Positions 1 to 11,831 of a stretch of DNA of 64,000 bases are shown here, piece after piece (position 1 is the first letter of the stretch; every line of letters begins with the position of its first letter). The stretch comes from Girardia tigrina. Lineage: Eukaryota; Platyhelminthes; Tricladida; Dugesiidae. Made by a program: the position numbers and the translations under genes. Under the pieces are notes generated by a model. The model did not search any database and was not told where the DNA came from. It worked only from the letters and a program-made list of their open reading frames with translations. Location of the stretch: assembly GCA_001938485.1 (NCBI GenBank), contig MQRK01168403.1, positions 10,395 to 74,394 of the forward strand, read 5' to 3'.

Positions 1-329
1 ATATATATATATATGTGTGTAAAATAAGACCAAATACAGAAAAAAATTTTACTTAATAAATACTGAAAATATATAAATAATTCCTTTAAGTTATTCCAAC
101 ACTTTTAAGACTTAAATTTGATCGATTGGTTTCCGACATTTGTATTTTCCTTATTAGTGTATTATTATAAATCTATTCTTCAAATTAGCGACACTCTTTT
201 ACAAAAGATCCTTTGGTGCACTTATTCTCTCTAGCAATTCAATGCTTATAACAAAAGAACAGAGACGAATATTTATTTATTACACCAAAATACAAAAATT
301 TTAAATATTAATACAACTTTTATAATAAA
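1..329. other. AT-rich non-coding start of window
   Basis: The first 14 bases are an AT dinucleotide run. The rest is AT-rich sequence without a supportable reading frame, ending where hAT-like coding similarity begins. Confidence 0.5.
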
Positions 330-1215
330 TTATTGCAGCAAGATGTTTCTCCAAGATGGAATAGCGTTTCTGAAATGTTTCCGTGTATGTTGCAGGCTAG
401 GGAAGTGTTTGCTCTGCACATATCCACTGAAGGGAGGCACTTTAAATTTGCAGACCTGTTCTATTCTGATTGAGAAAAGATTTCAAAACACGCCACAGTT
501 TTAGATATATTCCATAAAGCTATGGTCTTACCTGATAGTGATAAATATGTTGTATATAGCTGTGCAATGCCAATCTTATCGTCTTTAACAAAACACATGA
601 CTGTAGATGATGATAATCTGGATTATATCGCTTGATTTAAGGAAGGTCATGTTAATGACGTCAACCAAAACGTAGCTAATATGATAAGCATTATAGTTTT
701 AAAGATTGCCAGACTTCTAGAATCATGATATAAAAAACATGAAGTGTTTATCAGGCGATGCAAAAGAACATACGTGGTCGCTAATTGAAAGGCAAACAGC
801 AAGTGATTATTAATTAGAGAATAATGTTCAAAATACTAATAATGTTCTAAATACAAAGATACTAAATTTCTTACTAATAATATATGCGAACCTAACGAAA
901 AAAGTTTTAAGCTGACGAAAGCTGACTCCGACTCAGAAAAGCGCTTCTGCAGAAGTAAAATGACATAAAATGAAAAAAAAGATGCTGAATCAGTTGAACC
1001 ACTACAATGGTGGAAACTTAGTGAATATCGAATATTGGCATTCTTTGCCAAGACTGTACGTTGCATACCGGCTACTTCATATCCGCGCGGACGATTATTT
1101 AGTTCTGCTGGTTACACTGTTAACAGACACGTCCATCACTTGAACCAAACATTGTTAATATGCTTGCGTTTCTGTGTAGTTGGTTATTTGACAATATTTG
1201 AAATAAAAAACGCCT
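330..1215 (+). mobile_element. hAT-family transposase fossil (BED/ZBED-like), C-terminal half
   Basis: Plus-strand translation gives a decayed hAT transposase, the cut-and-paste enzyme of hAT DNA transposons. Recognisable pieces in order are a WNS-type start of the RNase H region (PRWNSVSEMF near 345-375), FYSD, VLDIFHKAMVLPDS, VVYSCAMPILSSLTKHMT, and then the family's C-terminal dimerisation block: EPLQWWKL near 995-1018 followed in the same frame by CIPATSYPRGRLFSSAG near 1063-1113. That last block is the hallmark of hAT proteins (consensus P.S...ER.FS.AG), here with ER changed to RG. Several stops and frame changes interrupt the reading, and the N-terminal zinc finger and the terminal repeats were not found. 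It is a dead element, 5' truncated. Confidence 0.8.
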
Positions 1216-1984
1216 TTTCCATTTCTTGATTTTTACTGAATTTTAATTGAAATAAATTTGTAGGTAAGTGTCACGGCAAATGTTTTTATTTAAACGAATT
1301 TAACTATCAATTAATTGTTAATTAATTAAAAGTTAACTATGAAAAAAATTCTTCGTTGCAAGCCCTAATAATAATTCGTAAAAATATATATTCCTTTTTA
1401 TTATAATTTACATTATATTATTAATTTTTAATTATAATTTAGTTATTAATAATCAAAATATTAACGTTGAAGAAAATCTTTGATTAATTTATTTTATTCT
1501 AAAAGAAGGAAATTTGTAAAATATATTTCTTGATTTTAATACTTAAAAAATACAATAAATTAATTTCAACTCTTAAATACTTCACGTTAATAGTTGAGTG
1601 ATACTTAGGAATATTCAATTGTTATTTTTTCTGCATGAATGAACGTTGTTCATGTTCATTCGCATATGGGAATATCCACCTAAACTATTCTTATAAATAA
1701 TAATTTTTCACTTAAGGTTCATTATAATTAATGTTCAGTACAATTATTGAAATTAAACAATTTCATAAAAACCCAAATTAAATTCAATTTTCGTAAATCA
1801 TATTTACGTCAAATACTCTAGTACTTAATAAAGGGTTCGTACGGTAATTGAGGACTGATTTATGTTTTTATAAATTAGGATATACAATAAAAGATAATAA
1901 CTTTATTATTGAAGAATACTCTAAGCATGAAAATAAATTACAATATTATTCTATGCAAAATCTAAATTTTCTTCATGCTTGAAT
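1216..1984. other. AT-rich intergenic DNA
   Basis: No reading frame, RNA gene or structured repeat could be supported here. The DNA is extremely A+T rich. Confidence 0.5.
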
Positions 1985-2640
1985 TAAATAAACCTTGTTT
2001 CAGCTTTCAAAGATTCTTTAATGTTATGAAGATGTTCATTGACCTCTGTTTCGACAACTTTCTAAACGTAGTAGTCCAATGCATCTGGGGAATTAGGGAG
2101 CCAAATATTAGCGGTTATGTTGTCGTAAAAATTTTCAGCCATCCATTCCTGTGTTACTTGACCCTTATGCGATGGAGCAGAGTCCTGCTTGAATACATAA
2201 GTCCTTCCATTTCGTACACTCTCAGTCCACGACTTAACTACTCTTTCAATATCGTCAGTCAATATTTGCCGCTGTGTTAATTTGAAGGTCTTTTAGAAAG
2301 GTATAAGGAGACCTCACATGACCATCATTGCTGACAACATTTAAAACGATAACAGTTGCTAGAAATTTTGTTTGTATAACTACTGAAGCATCAGAAGGGT
2401 CTTTATATAACCACTATTTATTTTGTCTGTTAACTTTTTGATCTTAGTTAAAGTTTTTCTCGTCTGAAAAAAACCAACTCGCATCTTCATGTGCTGAATT
2501 TTTAAGTTTGTTAAAGAGCCTTTTGAATTTGATTAAGCGATTTTCCTTTGTTTTTGTAGGCATACATTGTCCTTTCCTCATCACATAACACTTTTACTTT
2601 ATGTGATCATGAATATGTCCTTCCTTCTCAAACGTGAAAT
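1985..2640 (-). mobile_element. Tc1/mariner-superfamily transposase fossil, C-terminal two thirds
   Basis: The minus strand encodes the catalytic part of a Tc1/mariner-type DDE transposase. The start-side piece reads WFFSDEKNF (first catalytic D, near 2465). A longer open stretch at 2062-2262 carries QDSAPSHKGQVTQEW (second D) and LPNSPDALDYYV (third acidic position), and after one more interruption VVETEVNEHLHNIKESLKAE follows down to about 1985. The QDSAPSHK...NSPD...DYYVW pattern is typical of the rosa/maT-like branch rather than classical DD34D mariner. Frame shifts and stops separate the pieces, the N-terminal helix-turn-helix region is missing and no terminal inverted repeats were seen, so it is inactive. 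Confidence 0.8.
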
Positions 2641-3589
2641 TATTTTGCAAGTGATCTTATAAATAATTTTATTGGATTCGAATTCAGAATTCAAGTTCAT
2701 GAAACAAAATTTTATTTCTATCACAATAACGATTTTTCAAACAAATATTTTTGAGGAACTTTAGCACTTTCTTTTTCTTTACACAAATCATTATAAATAA
2801 AAATAAATATAAATTCCGATATTGTTATTTTATTGATTACTACTTTTAGTTTTATAATCCTCTTTAAAGTTCTAAAGGTCTTTTATTAAAATTTTGTCAC
2901 AAAGATTTTATTTCATCTTTTATTAAATTATATATATTCCATTATATTTTCCGTTTTCATTTTAACACAATTACCTTTTTAATTACCATTGTACATTTTG
3001 ACTTCAATAAAATTATATTTTCAAAAAATAAAATAAAAATTACATTTTCAGTTATTTCAATTTAACATTTTTAAATGAAAGTTATATTTTTATTTGGTCA
3101 CAAAACAATTACATTTTAACTTTAAAATTTATGAATTAATATGATATTTGATTTGTTTTATATTTAGATAAAAGTTACAAAATAATATTTTAGTTTATAA
3201 TCCTTTCAAATATTAAATATGACGTTTTATTTAGAATTAAAATTTACTTTATTAATAAATCTGTTAATGGATTTTGTGTTAAACCTTAAAAATCTATCTC
3301 GAAATTTATTGTTACATAAATTAACTTTTTGCGCTATTTTATAAAAATCTTATTTTAACATAATCTATAGATCTACTTTTCGAAATATAATTATTTCATT
3401 ATTAAATTGCTTAGATTTTAAATTCAAAGATTTTATGAACTCACCAAAGATCCGAACAGATTTCAAATGAATTTCAATAATGTAGAAACCTTAATTTTTA
3501 TTACTTACTCATGTTATAAAAAAGTTATACATCTTTAGCCATGTCAAACAGTTGGAAAACAAAGTAAAAAATGAATACTAAAGCATAAC
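2641..3589. other. AT-rich intergenic DNA
   Basis: Long A+T-rich stretch with no supportable gene; it may include decayed ends of the neighbouring transposons. Confidence 0.5.
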
Positions 3590-4545
3590 TGCAATTTGGG
3601 AAGTACCAAATACGTGTTCACAGCTTGGCAAAAAGCCAGTCATACTCCTCCACCTTCAGCCGAGGTTATCGTATAAGGGATAAATTTGAGACTCAAAGAT
3701 TTGTGTTTAATGAACCAAATTGTGGTTAGAGTTATAATTAGAAAATTCATTTGTTAGTGGCAATCACATTTGTGAACAGTCCAAGGAAGTCAATACGATG
3801 TGAATCCCAACGACTTTCAATACCAAGATCATCATGACAACACCAATTAAATCAACTGAAATTAAATTATTACCGTCCACGACCATTACATGGTTTTATG
3901 AGGCAGATTTAGATAACCAACTCAAATTCATTGAATCAATTCATGGATATATTTATAATTAGAATCCAGATATGATGTATAAAATTATCGGCTCTTCCGA
4001 GACTTGCTTCCAAATTTTGAGTAGCCATAACTTTATGTATGTAAAGATAAAAATTTATATTTTAATATTGAGAGCCAACGAAAATAATCTTGACTTTACT
4101 ACATGGTTAGTATTGTACTGCCAAGATGTTATGAGACTCGAATTTTCAATAAAACTGTTACGAGACATAATTATTTAGAATTTTTTTCTTGAATCAAAGC
4201 TAATATTGATGAATTCTATTTCAAGCAAGATGGAGCAACTCCACATTATGCTCAAGGATAAGAGAAATCTTCAAGAAACCTTTCCGCAGCCTGTGTTAGG
4301 AACTCTGGGCAGCATTAAATGACCACCAAAGGATTTCTTTTTAATGTATTCAGAATCATGGTTTATGAGAGAAATCCCCTTTCTGTAACTGAACTTAAAG
4401 TTGACATTTCTGATGCATTCTATGATATTGATCCAGATTGTAAATTGTGTCTAATTATGTGCCAAAGAGTTCAAGACAGATTTGAAAATTGTTGCAAGTT
4501 TGAAAGTGGACTCTTTGAGCAGTTAAGAAATTGTGTTTAATGTAA
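3590..4545 (+). mobile_element. Tc1/mariner-like (IS630-type DDE) transposase fossil
   Basis: Degenerate plus-strand copy of a multi-copy invertebrate transposase with an HTH followed by a DDE domain. Pieces in order are an N-terminal VFNEPNC-like segment (about 3706), VNSPRKSIRCESQRLSIPRSS (HTH linker, about 3776-3838), NPDMMYKIIGSSETCFQ (first catalytic region near 3965; the usual W-S-D-E is changed here), FYFKQDGATPHYAQG (second D, about 4217) and a 73-residue open tail at 4319-4540 ending VQDRFENCCKFESGLFEQLRN. The tail VTELKVDISDAFYDIDPD is diagnostic for the family. The segment normally holding the third D is disrupted. Multiple frameshifts and stops make it dead. Confidence 0.75.
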
Positions 4546-4629
4546 AACGTTTAACATCTAGATATATTGTATGTAAATAAATCTTTAATGTTTAAATGTA
4601 AACTGTAACCCTACTTTTGGCTTACCATG

Positions 4630-5350
4630 TATAAACAATAAAATTTTAGTCATCCACCGAGCTGATGATAACCCCTTCAATGTTGACCTCCAGTTTAACC
4701 TTGTTTGTTACGGCTTTCTCAAACCATTATTTTACTTTTTTTCTCTGTTGATTTCCATATAAAATTTCTTTGACACTTGGTGAGTCTATTCGTAAGTCCC
4801 TGAATCTCAGCTTCATCTTTACCAATTAGATCTATTTCATCAGCCAATCGTGTTTTTGGGAAGAAGCTGGAACAAGTTAGGAGTTTCAAATACTTAGCCT
4901 CTCTTATTACAGAGAATGGAGGAACAGAAGAAGAAATCAAAAATCGGATTGGTATTGCAACAAGCGCAATAGTTAGGTTTACCACAGTTTTTTAACTGAA
5001 AGAAATCAACCTCAAGAGCAGATTAAAGATCACTAAGGCTATTGTCTTGGCAACACTTCTCTATAAATGCGAGAGTTGGACAATAAATCTGAAGAGCATG
5101 GATAGACTTAAATCATTTGAAATGAAATGTTACAGGAGAATGCTGAAGATTTAAATATAAAAAGACCACATAATTTGTCTGGGAGAAAATTACAGAAATA
5201 ACTAGGTAAAAGACCATTATCAATAGAAGAGACCATCAAGAGAAGGAAGCTAAATTTTTACGAACATTAGATAAGACAAAAAATACGAACGAAGGTTATG
5301 ATTGAAGGAAGATTGGAAGGAGAAACATCTAGAACAGGGGTGAATTTCTA
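4630..5350 (+). mobile_element. LINE reverse transcriptase 3' fragment with inverted 5' part
   Basis: Two adjacent pieces of one non-LTR reverse transcriptase lie in opposite orientations. On the minus strand, about 4648-4855, is the upstream piece: ADEIDLIGKDEAEIQGL (the catalytic F/YADD box, second D now E), then STEKKSKIMV and, after a frame change, EKAVTNKVKLEVNIEG. From about 4855 the plus strand carries the downstream piece: KKLEQVRSFKYLASLITENG, NRIGIATSAIVRFTTVF, LKITKAIVLATLLYKCESW and LKSFEMKCYRRMLKI. Such 5' inversion followed by the 3' part in normal orientation is what twin priming during target-primed reverse transcription produces. Several stops and frameshifts show age. Confidence 0.8.
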
Positions 5351-5754
5351 AAATTAAATTTATGTTATCAACTTTCTCTTATATTACCTTAATAACTTGC
5401 TTGTTATGAAAAAAAATCATTGGAATCAGAATATTATTTCTATGTTAAGCTCACTACTTATTGAGCGCACCACATATAAAAATGAGCGTACTATTGTGTG
5501 TTAACGGTGATATCGTTGAAGACTCTGCTTTGTTAAGGAAAGAAGATACAACCAATATTAATATGAGTGAACTGGATAATATTATGTGACTGGATAAGGT
5601 AATATTATGTCTATTTTACATAATTTCGTCAAAAAATCGGATTAAAGTTTAACCGTTACAAAATCAAAAAAAAGGAAAAAACAGGGCTTTGAGCGCAAAT
5701 TACAATTGTGGAAACATCATCTTTTAGTGAATAATGTCTAATTTTCCACATTTA
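5351..5754. other. AT-rich intergenic DNA
   Basis: Nothing supportable; short ORF-like runs have no recognisable similarity. Confidence 0.4.
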
Positions 5755-5975
5755 GAAAAAAAAAGTTACTACTTCTGAAAAATATGTACAATATGTAAGC
5801 ATTTTAATCAACGAATTTCAATTACGATTCAAAATGTTCAAAGCTGAGAAGACATCGGTTTGCATGAAAATGCACGATTGGAAAGCTGCTTACATGGAGC
5901 TACTTCATCAATTCCGGATGATATTGATGAGTTTATATCGAAAAAACAGTGCCAAATTTCACATTAAAAATTTCA
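5755..5975 (+). mobile_element. hAT-related (GTF2IRD2/SCAND3-like) transposase C-terminal scrap
   Basis: Plus-strand frames give ILINEFQLRFKMFKAE and, further on in another frame, a terminal SSIPDDIDEFISKKQCQIS. Both recall the region between the RNase H fold and the C-terminus of hAT-derived BED/SCAND3/GTF2IRD2-like transposases, where proteins end with a K-Q-C-Q-x-S type tail. The GC-rich word GCGGCCCGCC near 6125 lies just downstream, in what could be the element's 3' end. The match is short and rests on family memory only. Confidence 0.35.
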
Positions 5976-6179
5976 AATAAAATCGTTTTCAGTTCTTCTC
6001 TTGATTGTTTTTGTTTTTCATTATGAATTATACATGAATTCATTACTTTTTTAAATCATATGTTTTTATAGTAATGACTATTATAAATAAAGTTTTATAA
6101 ATTATTAATAAGTGCTAATTTATGTGCGGCCCGCCAAAAACTTTTAAAATTTAAATTGGCCCGTTGATTAAAAATGTTG

Positions 6180-6330
6180 AATATGACAGAGGTAATGGAC
6201 TGACGGTTTAAAAGTTTAAAATGGAGTGGATTGAGCATGGAAGGTTTGAGAAGAGAGGCTATGAATAGAGAGATGTGGCGAAGACTTGTCCATTATTCGG
6301 TGCTCTCGCGGTCGAAAAGCTAAGGTCAAA
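6180..6330 (+). mobile_element. possible LINE 3'-end fragment
   Basis: One plus-strand frame gives MEGLRREAMNREMWRRLVHYS, resembling the last residues of many LINE ORF2 proteins, where an R.A.DR..WR..V motif precedes the stop. It could be the displaced tail of the LINE at 4,630-5,350 or an independent copy. The evidence is one short motif. Confidence 0.35.
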
Positions 6331-7451
6331 AAGAAGAAGAAAATGAAAACACAAAAGTGTTGAAACATGTTTTCTTCTAAAACCTCAAGGCACATTTTAA
6401 AAAAGTTATCGTTGTACATATTTTGATCATACATTGATCTAAATCAGCAAATTAATATTTGATACTACAAAAGTATTACTAAAATATAAAAATTAACGTA
6501 ATAAAATACCTTACTTGTTTTATATTTGTCTGATCCTTTTACAAAGGAATTGTAATGGAACACTAAAAATTATTTTTGTAAAAAAATCCATTTTTTCCAT
6601 TGTTAATTTTATATTACTACAGTTTGTGAATATTTATGTGTATCTAAAAATTATCTTTTATTTTAATTTTCCTTAATTGATAGTAATAAAATTATTAATT
6701 TTCAACATTATATTTAAATTGAGAATATTTTACAGATTTTTTTGTTATACTAGCTGAAATTATTATTTTAATATAATTATTTTGACAGGACCAAAGAAAA
6801 AATTATCGAAATTAAAATAATTCATTTTGGCAGAAGAATGAGACAACAGTGAACAAACATAAGTTATTCGAGTCGTAATTGTTCCTCGACGAAGACTCAA
6901 ATAGTACAACTGTCAGAAGGAAATAATTCTCTTTTGTCGAATCTTTTAATGGGTGATAGAACGGTTTGACACAACGAGATATCTTATTGAATAGACTATT
7001 TTTTATTCCACAATCTTGATAATTTATAAAAATAATGAGCAATATAGAATATAAAATATAAATAATTTATTCAATATCTAACGGAGAAACAACATTTATT
7101 TTAGTAGAAATCTCTCAGCGAAATTTACATTTGAAAACAAAAAATGGTTATTATTGATAAATCCTAACGAGTTGTAGAACAACCTCCTTAAAAAGGAAAG
7201 GAAATGTATTTTTTTCTTGTTTTATCTTTTTTGTTATCTATTAAAGTTATTGATATTTTTGTCAAAACAATATTTTATCGGATTTTTAATTAAAATTTTA
7301 AATTAATAAAATTATAATAAACTAAAAGAAAAATAAAGAAAAAAATCAGTGCAATTATTTTGACATTTTGTTCTAAATTTTGGAATAACTAATTACAAAT
7401 GTCTTATTTAAATAATATATGCATGAAAAAATAATATAAAAGGTATACAAC

Positions 7452-7495
<44 letters not shown>
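7452..7495. repeat. (ATA)n trinucleotide microsatellite
   Basis: About 14 uninterrupted copies of ATA/AAT. Confidence 0.95.
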
Positions 7496-7496
<1 letters not shown>

Positions 7497-7767
7497 TTTG
7501 TTAGGTTCAGAAAAACATTCTGATGATAATAGAAATAAAGTCATTTTTGAAACTTTTATTTAATAAAAATATAAATATTATTTAAACAAGTTTTGCATAA
7601 GTAAATTTCTAAGGAACGATTTCTAATTTTTCTTGCACAAACCAATAATATCAAAATAATTGTAAATATATGTAATTTTATTATTTTTGAAATTTTTTAG
7701 TTTAAAACTATTTAAATTATAAAAATAAACTATTTCAAATATTCTATATATTAATTTTGTATTTAAT

Positions 7768-7791
7768 TATATATATATATATATATATATA
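7768..7791. repeat. (AT)n dinucleotide microsatellite
   Basis: Uninterrupted AT repeat, 24 bases. Confidence 0.95.
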
Positions 7792-7829
7792 CATTAGTTC
7801 GAATAATCATGATTAAAAACAGAAATAAG

Positions 7830-8633
7830 AAAACAAATTAGAACGATTGCAAACGATGAAAGATATTCTGAGAGTTGTAATGACTCTAAATGTTGTAATA
7901 ATAAAAATTCAAATGAGAATTGTCTCAATGTTCTTAATTAGGAATATTTGGAATGTTTGATGTTTTGTGAGTGAATGTTGTATGTTGATTTGGGATTGTG
8001 TCTCTTCTACCCAGATGGATGATTAATATTTGAATTATTATTATCAAATTCTAGTATGAAAATGCGTAATGTTTAAATTTATTTTTAATTTAAAATAATT
8101 TTAAATTAGTTTATTAATTTTATTTATAATTTTTAAATAAATAAATTGAATTAATATTTTTAAAATAATTAATAATCATTTTTGTGAGGAATTATCATTA
8201 TTATAATTTATCTTATTACTATAATCTATTAAAATCAATATTAACAATCGGTTCTAGAATTTTCCGAAGTCTCTCTAAATTAATTTAATTAAATATAAAA
8301 TTAATTTATTGTGTGTTTTTTTAATAATTGAGTTTTGTACACAATTTTGAATTTGGATTTAAATAAATCTTTATAAATTATTCTTGTGTTCCAACAATTT
8401 TAATTTTTAACCAATAAAATTTTGAATAAATATTTTAACAATTTATATAAATCTCTATTTGATAAGATAATAAGATTAAAGTCATTAATTAATTAGACTA
8501 ATGCAAACGTATGAAAAATTTGACAAAGGTTGTCCTGAGGACAATCAAACTTGTTGTACTAATAAAAATATTCGCCGTAGTGTTCTTAATAGCCATTATA
8601 GAAATAGTTGTAGGAATCTCTTCAAATATGTAA
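7830..8633 (+). mobile_element. Ty3/gypsy-type LTR remnant flanked by gag N-terminus-like pieces
   Basis: From about 7,937 the DNA aligns with the LTRs seen elsewhere in the window: the order GGAATATTTGGAATG, then GATTGTGTCTCTTCT, then CCAGATGGATGATTAATATTTG matches the LTR start at 25,368 and 22,602 read on the minus strand. Immediately upstream (7,830-7,934) is a short Asn/Cys-rich frame (DSKCCNNKNSNENCLNVLN) almost identical to one at 46.5 kb. Downstream (8,501-8,633) a second Cys/Asn-rich frame resembles a gag start. A mariner has inserted into this second frame at 8,637. The element is broken and only LTR plus gag-like ends are seen. Confidence 0.5.
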
Positions 8634-8636
8634 TTA

Positions 8637-8652
8637 TTGGGTTGTTGCATAA
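8637..8652 (+). repeat. mariner 5' terminal inverted repeat
   Basis: TTGGGTTGTTGCATAA, preceded by TA (8,635-8,636); exact reverse complement of the sequence at 10,070-10,085. Confidence 0.95.
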
Positions 8653-10069
8653 GTTCCCGCCGTTACATGAAACTATTTGTTCTACAAAGACTTTTTGATG
8701 TTTCACAAAGTGTTATATACCATTAGAAAGCCCGTGCTGTGCTCTACAAGATTAAAGTAATCGTTTTTGTCTATATTATTTTTTTGTCTTTTTTTAGAAC
8801 CGTCAAATAGATTGTCAAGTCGACAAAAAATCGCATTTTCGACATCTTTTTTCGCCTTTAATTGAGGTCAAAAAGTGAGTGAAGCTATCAGAGATAATTG
8901 TGCCGTGTATAGAGAGGGACGCTATAACTGAGAGAACTGCTCAGGATTGGTTTGCCAGGTTCAAATACGATAATTTCGACCTCAACGACGCTCTTCGTTC
9001 CGGAAGACCAGTCGAGATGGACGAGGACCAACTCGGGGATCTTTTGAAGGAAGATGGCCACCAGACATGCAGAGAATTGGCCGAAAAGATGAATTGTGAT
9101 TTTGCGACAATTTCACGCCATCTTCAGTCAATGGGTTTCACTCAAAAGCTTGCAGCTTGGGTCCCGCACGAACTCACCCAAAACAGAAGGATAAACGGCT
9201 TTCCATTACTGCTCAAAATCTCGCTTGACACCAAGGAACCAATGGCTACAGGCAACGTTTCTAATACAGAATCGTCACTGGAGACGAGAAATGGTGTCTC
9301 TATGGGAATATGAAGAAAGAGAAAGAGTGGGTGAGTCCTGGAGAGAAGCCTAAGCCTAGGATCAAGAAAGACTTGCACCCGATGAAGACAATGATTTACG
9401 TATGGTGGGATTGGGAAAGTCTAATCCACTGGGAAATGTTGGAAAGAACATGTCAGTAGAAAAGAATCTCTATAAAGCCCAATTGCATCGAGTCAATGAG
9501 GCAATTCAACAAAAAAGACCGGATCGACCAGGCCAGGTGATCCTCCTCCATGACTGCTAGGCCACACACCACAAAAACTATCAAGATGGTACTCCAAGAG
9601 CTCGGTTGGGAGGTCTTTCAACATCCTCCCTATTCCCCAAATCATGCCCCGACGGATTACCATCTCTTCCGCTGCCTTTCAAATGAAATGATGGGTTTTA
9701 GCTTCGAAAATCAAGATCATCTTGAGAATTGGCAGTTTTGCTGATATTTGTTTCAATGAAACTGGTAAATGTGCTTGATCAAAAGATCAGTGGCACGAAG
9801 CTACTATCCGAGAGATTAATTAAAAGATCCTGTTAACTTCTTCAAGACTCGACCTAAGGATTTCTGACGAAATGGAATCAACAAACTGGTGGAAAGATTG
9901 GAAGTAGTGAACAATGAAGGAGAGTACATAATTGATTAAAGTGTTATTATTTTTGCTGTTAAAATTTTATGATTTCATTAAATATATAATTAACTGAGTC
10001 ATTATTTTGGTTGTTAAAANNNNNNNNNNNNNNNNNNNNNNNNNNNNNNNNNNNNNNNNNNNNNNNNNN

Positions 10070-10085
10070 TTATGCAACAACCCAA
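10070..10085 (-). repeat. mariner 3' terminal inverted repeat
   Basis: TTATGCAACAACCCAA followed by TA (10,086-10,087). It starts directly after the 50-base N gap, so the full repeat length cannot be measured. Confidence 0.93.
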
Positions 10086-10289
10086 TACAATTGTAGAAAT
10101 TACAGTAGCAACTAATAATTACTGTTGTAGTGACAATAGTCGAAGTAAATATTAATTAAATTTCATATGAAATTTTGAATTATAATTGCATAACGAAATT
10201 AATATCGGCTATTTGTCAGAAATATACATCACAATAATCATGAAACAATACCGATACCTCTATTAATGCCAGAAAAGATTTTTTTACCC

Positions 10290-11060
10290 AAAATATAATT
10301 AAAATAAGATAACTCCTTGAATTCATAATGGTAAACTGAACCTCTAACATCAAAATCTTAGGTAGTGAAATTGATGCTCTTCATAAGCGACTATTCAAAA
10401 AGGGATTTTATAGGAAGTATATAAATGAAATCTATGATTTCAGAATTAAAAGGTTAATAGAATATCAGCTGGAGTTAAAACAATTTTATTTACTAATGAA
10501 TGCGGAAATTATTTTTTTAATAAATCAAGTACTACATTGAATATAACTTTCTATTTGATTTCGATACGAATGACAGTCTTCAAATAAGAGATATTTCTTA
10601 AAAAAGGGTCCCACAAGGCTGTAGATCCTCAACGCTGGTTTCATTGCAAAAATTTTATTATTTCAAGTATCAAAAGAAGTTTGTCAATGACTTGCTGAAG
10701 GCATGAGATGTTTGTCAAGACATGAACAAATTCAACTAGAGCGGAGGATGTACACCAAGAGCTTCAATAAAATAATGAACGAGAAATAGATCTTAAGGAT
10801 TAATTTCCCCTTTCACCAGAATTCTGGAAAGTTGACCGGAATAGTCGAACAAAGGTCATTTGTATTTAAACAGGATTCAACCAGAAAACTAAAACAGCAA
10901 TAAAGTGTATCAACTTTAACCGTCTTGACTATTGCAACTGAATTAAGTTGCCTTTAACACATGGCCTACAGCCCGAATGACTTTCTGGAGACACATATCA
11001 CCAATACCATGGCCAACCTCGACTAGAAGGTTATCGCCAACACCTGCTTCACCTTTATTT
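10290..11060 (+). mobile_element. old LINE reverse transcriptase fossil
   Basis: A heavily decayed plus-strand frame contains EIDALHKRLFKKGFYRKYI (about 10,380) and, near 10,605, RVPQGCRSSTLVS, matching the R-G-V-P-Q-G motif just before the YADD box of non-LTR reverse transcriptases. Downstream scraps include SEDVHQELQ and a Cys/Asn-rich tail to about 11,060. No catalytic YADD, endonuclease or poly(A) tail can be defined. The call rests mainly on the VPQGC motif and its setting. Confidence 0.45.
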
Positions 11061-11831
11061 ATGCATTAACTTCTTCTTAAAATTTCATTTATAATTTCGA
11101 TTTAACCCGGCCTATATTATAGATATTTAATTATCTAATTTCCTAAAAATCGTATAAGATCTCATTGTTAAAGAAGTCAATAAAATGTTAAAAGATAGAA
11201 TTTTAAAAAATCGTTTAAAATATTTCTTTTCATTTCTGAGATATTCTAAATTCTAAAAAGATATTTATGAATTTTAATATTAGATATTAACCACTTTAGA
11301 ATAGAGAATCCCTATGAAATCAGTTCTCTCTTTCTACTTACTTTTATCTTGTAAAAAGATCAAACAAAATTTAATTTCTTGTCGGAGAATGTCTTTATCT
11401 AACAAACTATTGTAATTCGAAAAATCCGTCTATTACTTAAAAAATACTAATTACTGTTTTAAGAAAAACGGAAAAGTTCCCATCATAAGAGTCAGGATAG
11501 TCATGAATTGCCTAGAAACAAATGTTATGCACCGATCTTAATACTCTTCCTTTGGTTGAGCTCTATCATATCAGTCGTATGTAAAGGAAAGATTATTAAT
11601 AATAAACTCTGATCATTTCCCGACAAGGATAATTGCATTTAAATGTTAATATAATTCATTAGTATTATTATCTTCTTATTCCTAATTTTTGTGATCGAAT
11701 AAAGTTTTTTGTAAAAATTCATTTATTTATAAAATAATAAATATTATAACAGAAAGAAATTATTGAAAAAATTCAAAAACTTAAAATAATTTATTAAATT
11801 TTAAAATTGTCTAGATCATGTAAGATAGGGA
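11061..11831. other. AT-rich intergenic DNA
   Basis: No gene, RNA or repeat structure was recognised. Confidence 0.5.

Larger units (their letters stand above)
6331..7829. other. AT-rich DNA with two microsatellites
   Basis: No gene is supportable. It contains an (ATA)n run at 7,452-7,495 and an (AT)n run at 7,768-7,791. Remaining sequence is low-complexity A+T. Confidence 0.6.
8637..10085 (+). mobile_element. nearly full-length mariner (DD34D) with TA target duplications
   Basis: The ends are TTGGGTTGTTGCATAA at 8,637 and its reverse complement TTATGCAACAACCCAA ending at 10,085, each bordered by TA, as expected of a mariner insertion. Inside, 8,879-9,313 encodes the paired HTH region: AQDWFARFKYDNFDLND, SGRPVEMDEDQ, then CRELAEKMNCDFATISRHLQ. 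In shifted frames follow VTGDEKWCLYGN (first catalytic D, about 9,268), the second-D block (LHD then ARPH, about 9,550) and HPPYSPNHAPTDYHLF (about 9,625), where the usual SPDLAPSD is altered. Extra sequence of roughly 80 bases separates ENW from NFFKTRPKDF near 9,740-9,838. Fifty Ns (10,020-10,069) hide the 3' UTR. Frameshifts make the transposase inactive. Confidence 0.92.

Noticed and set aside
1975-2280. 101-codon plus-strand ORF
   Set aside because: It is the opposite-strand shadow of the mariner-type transposase at 1,985-2,640.
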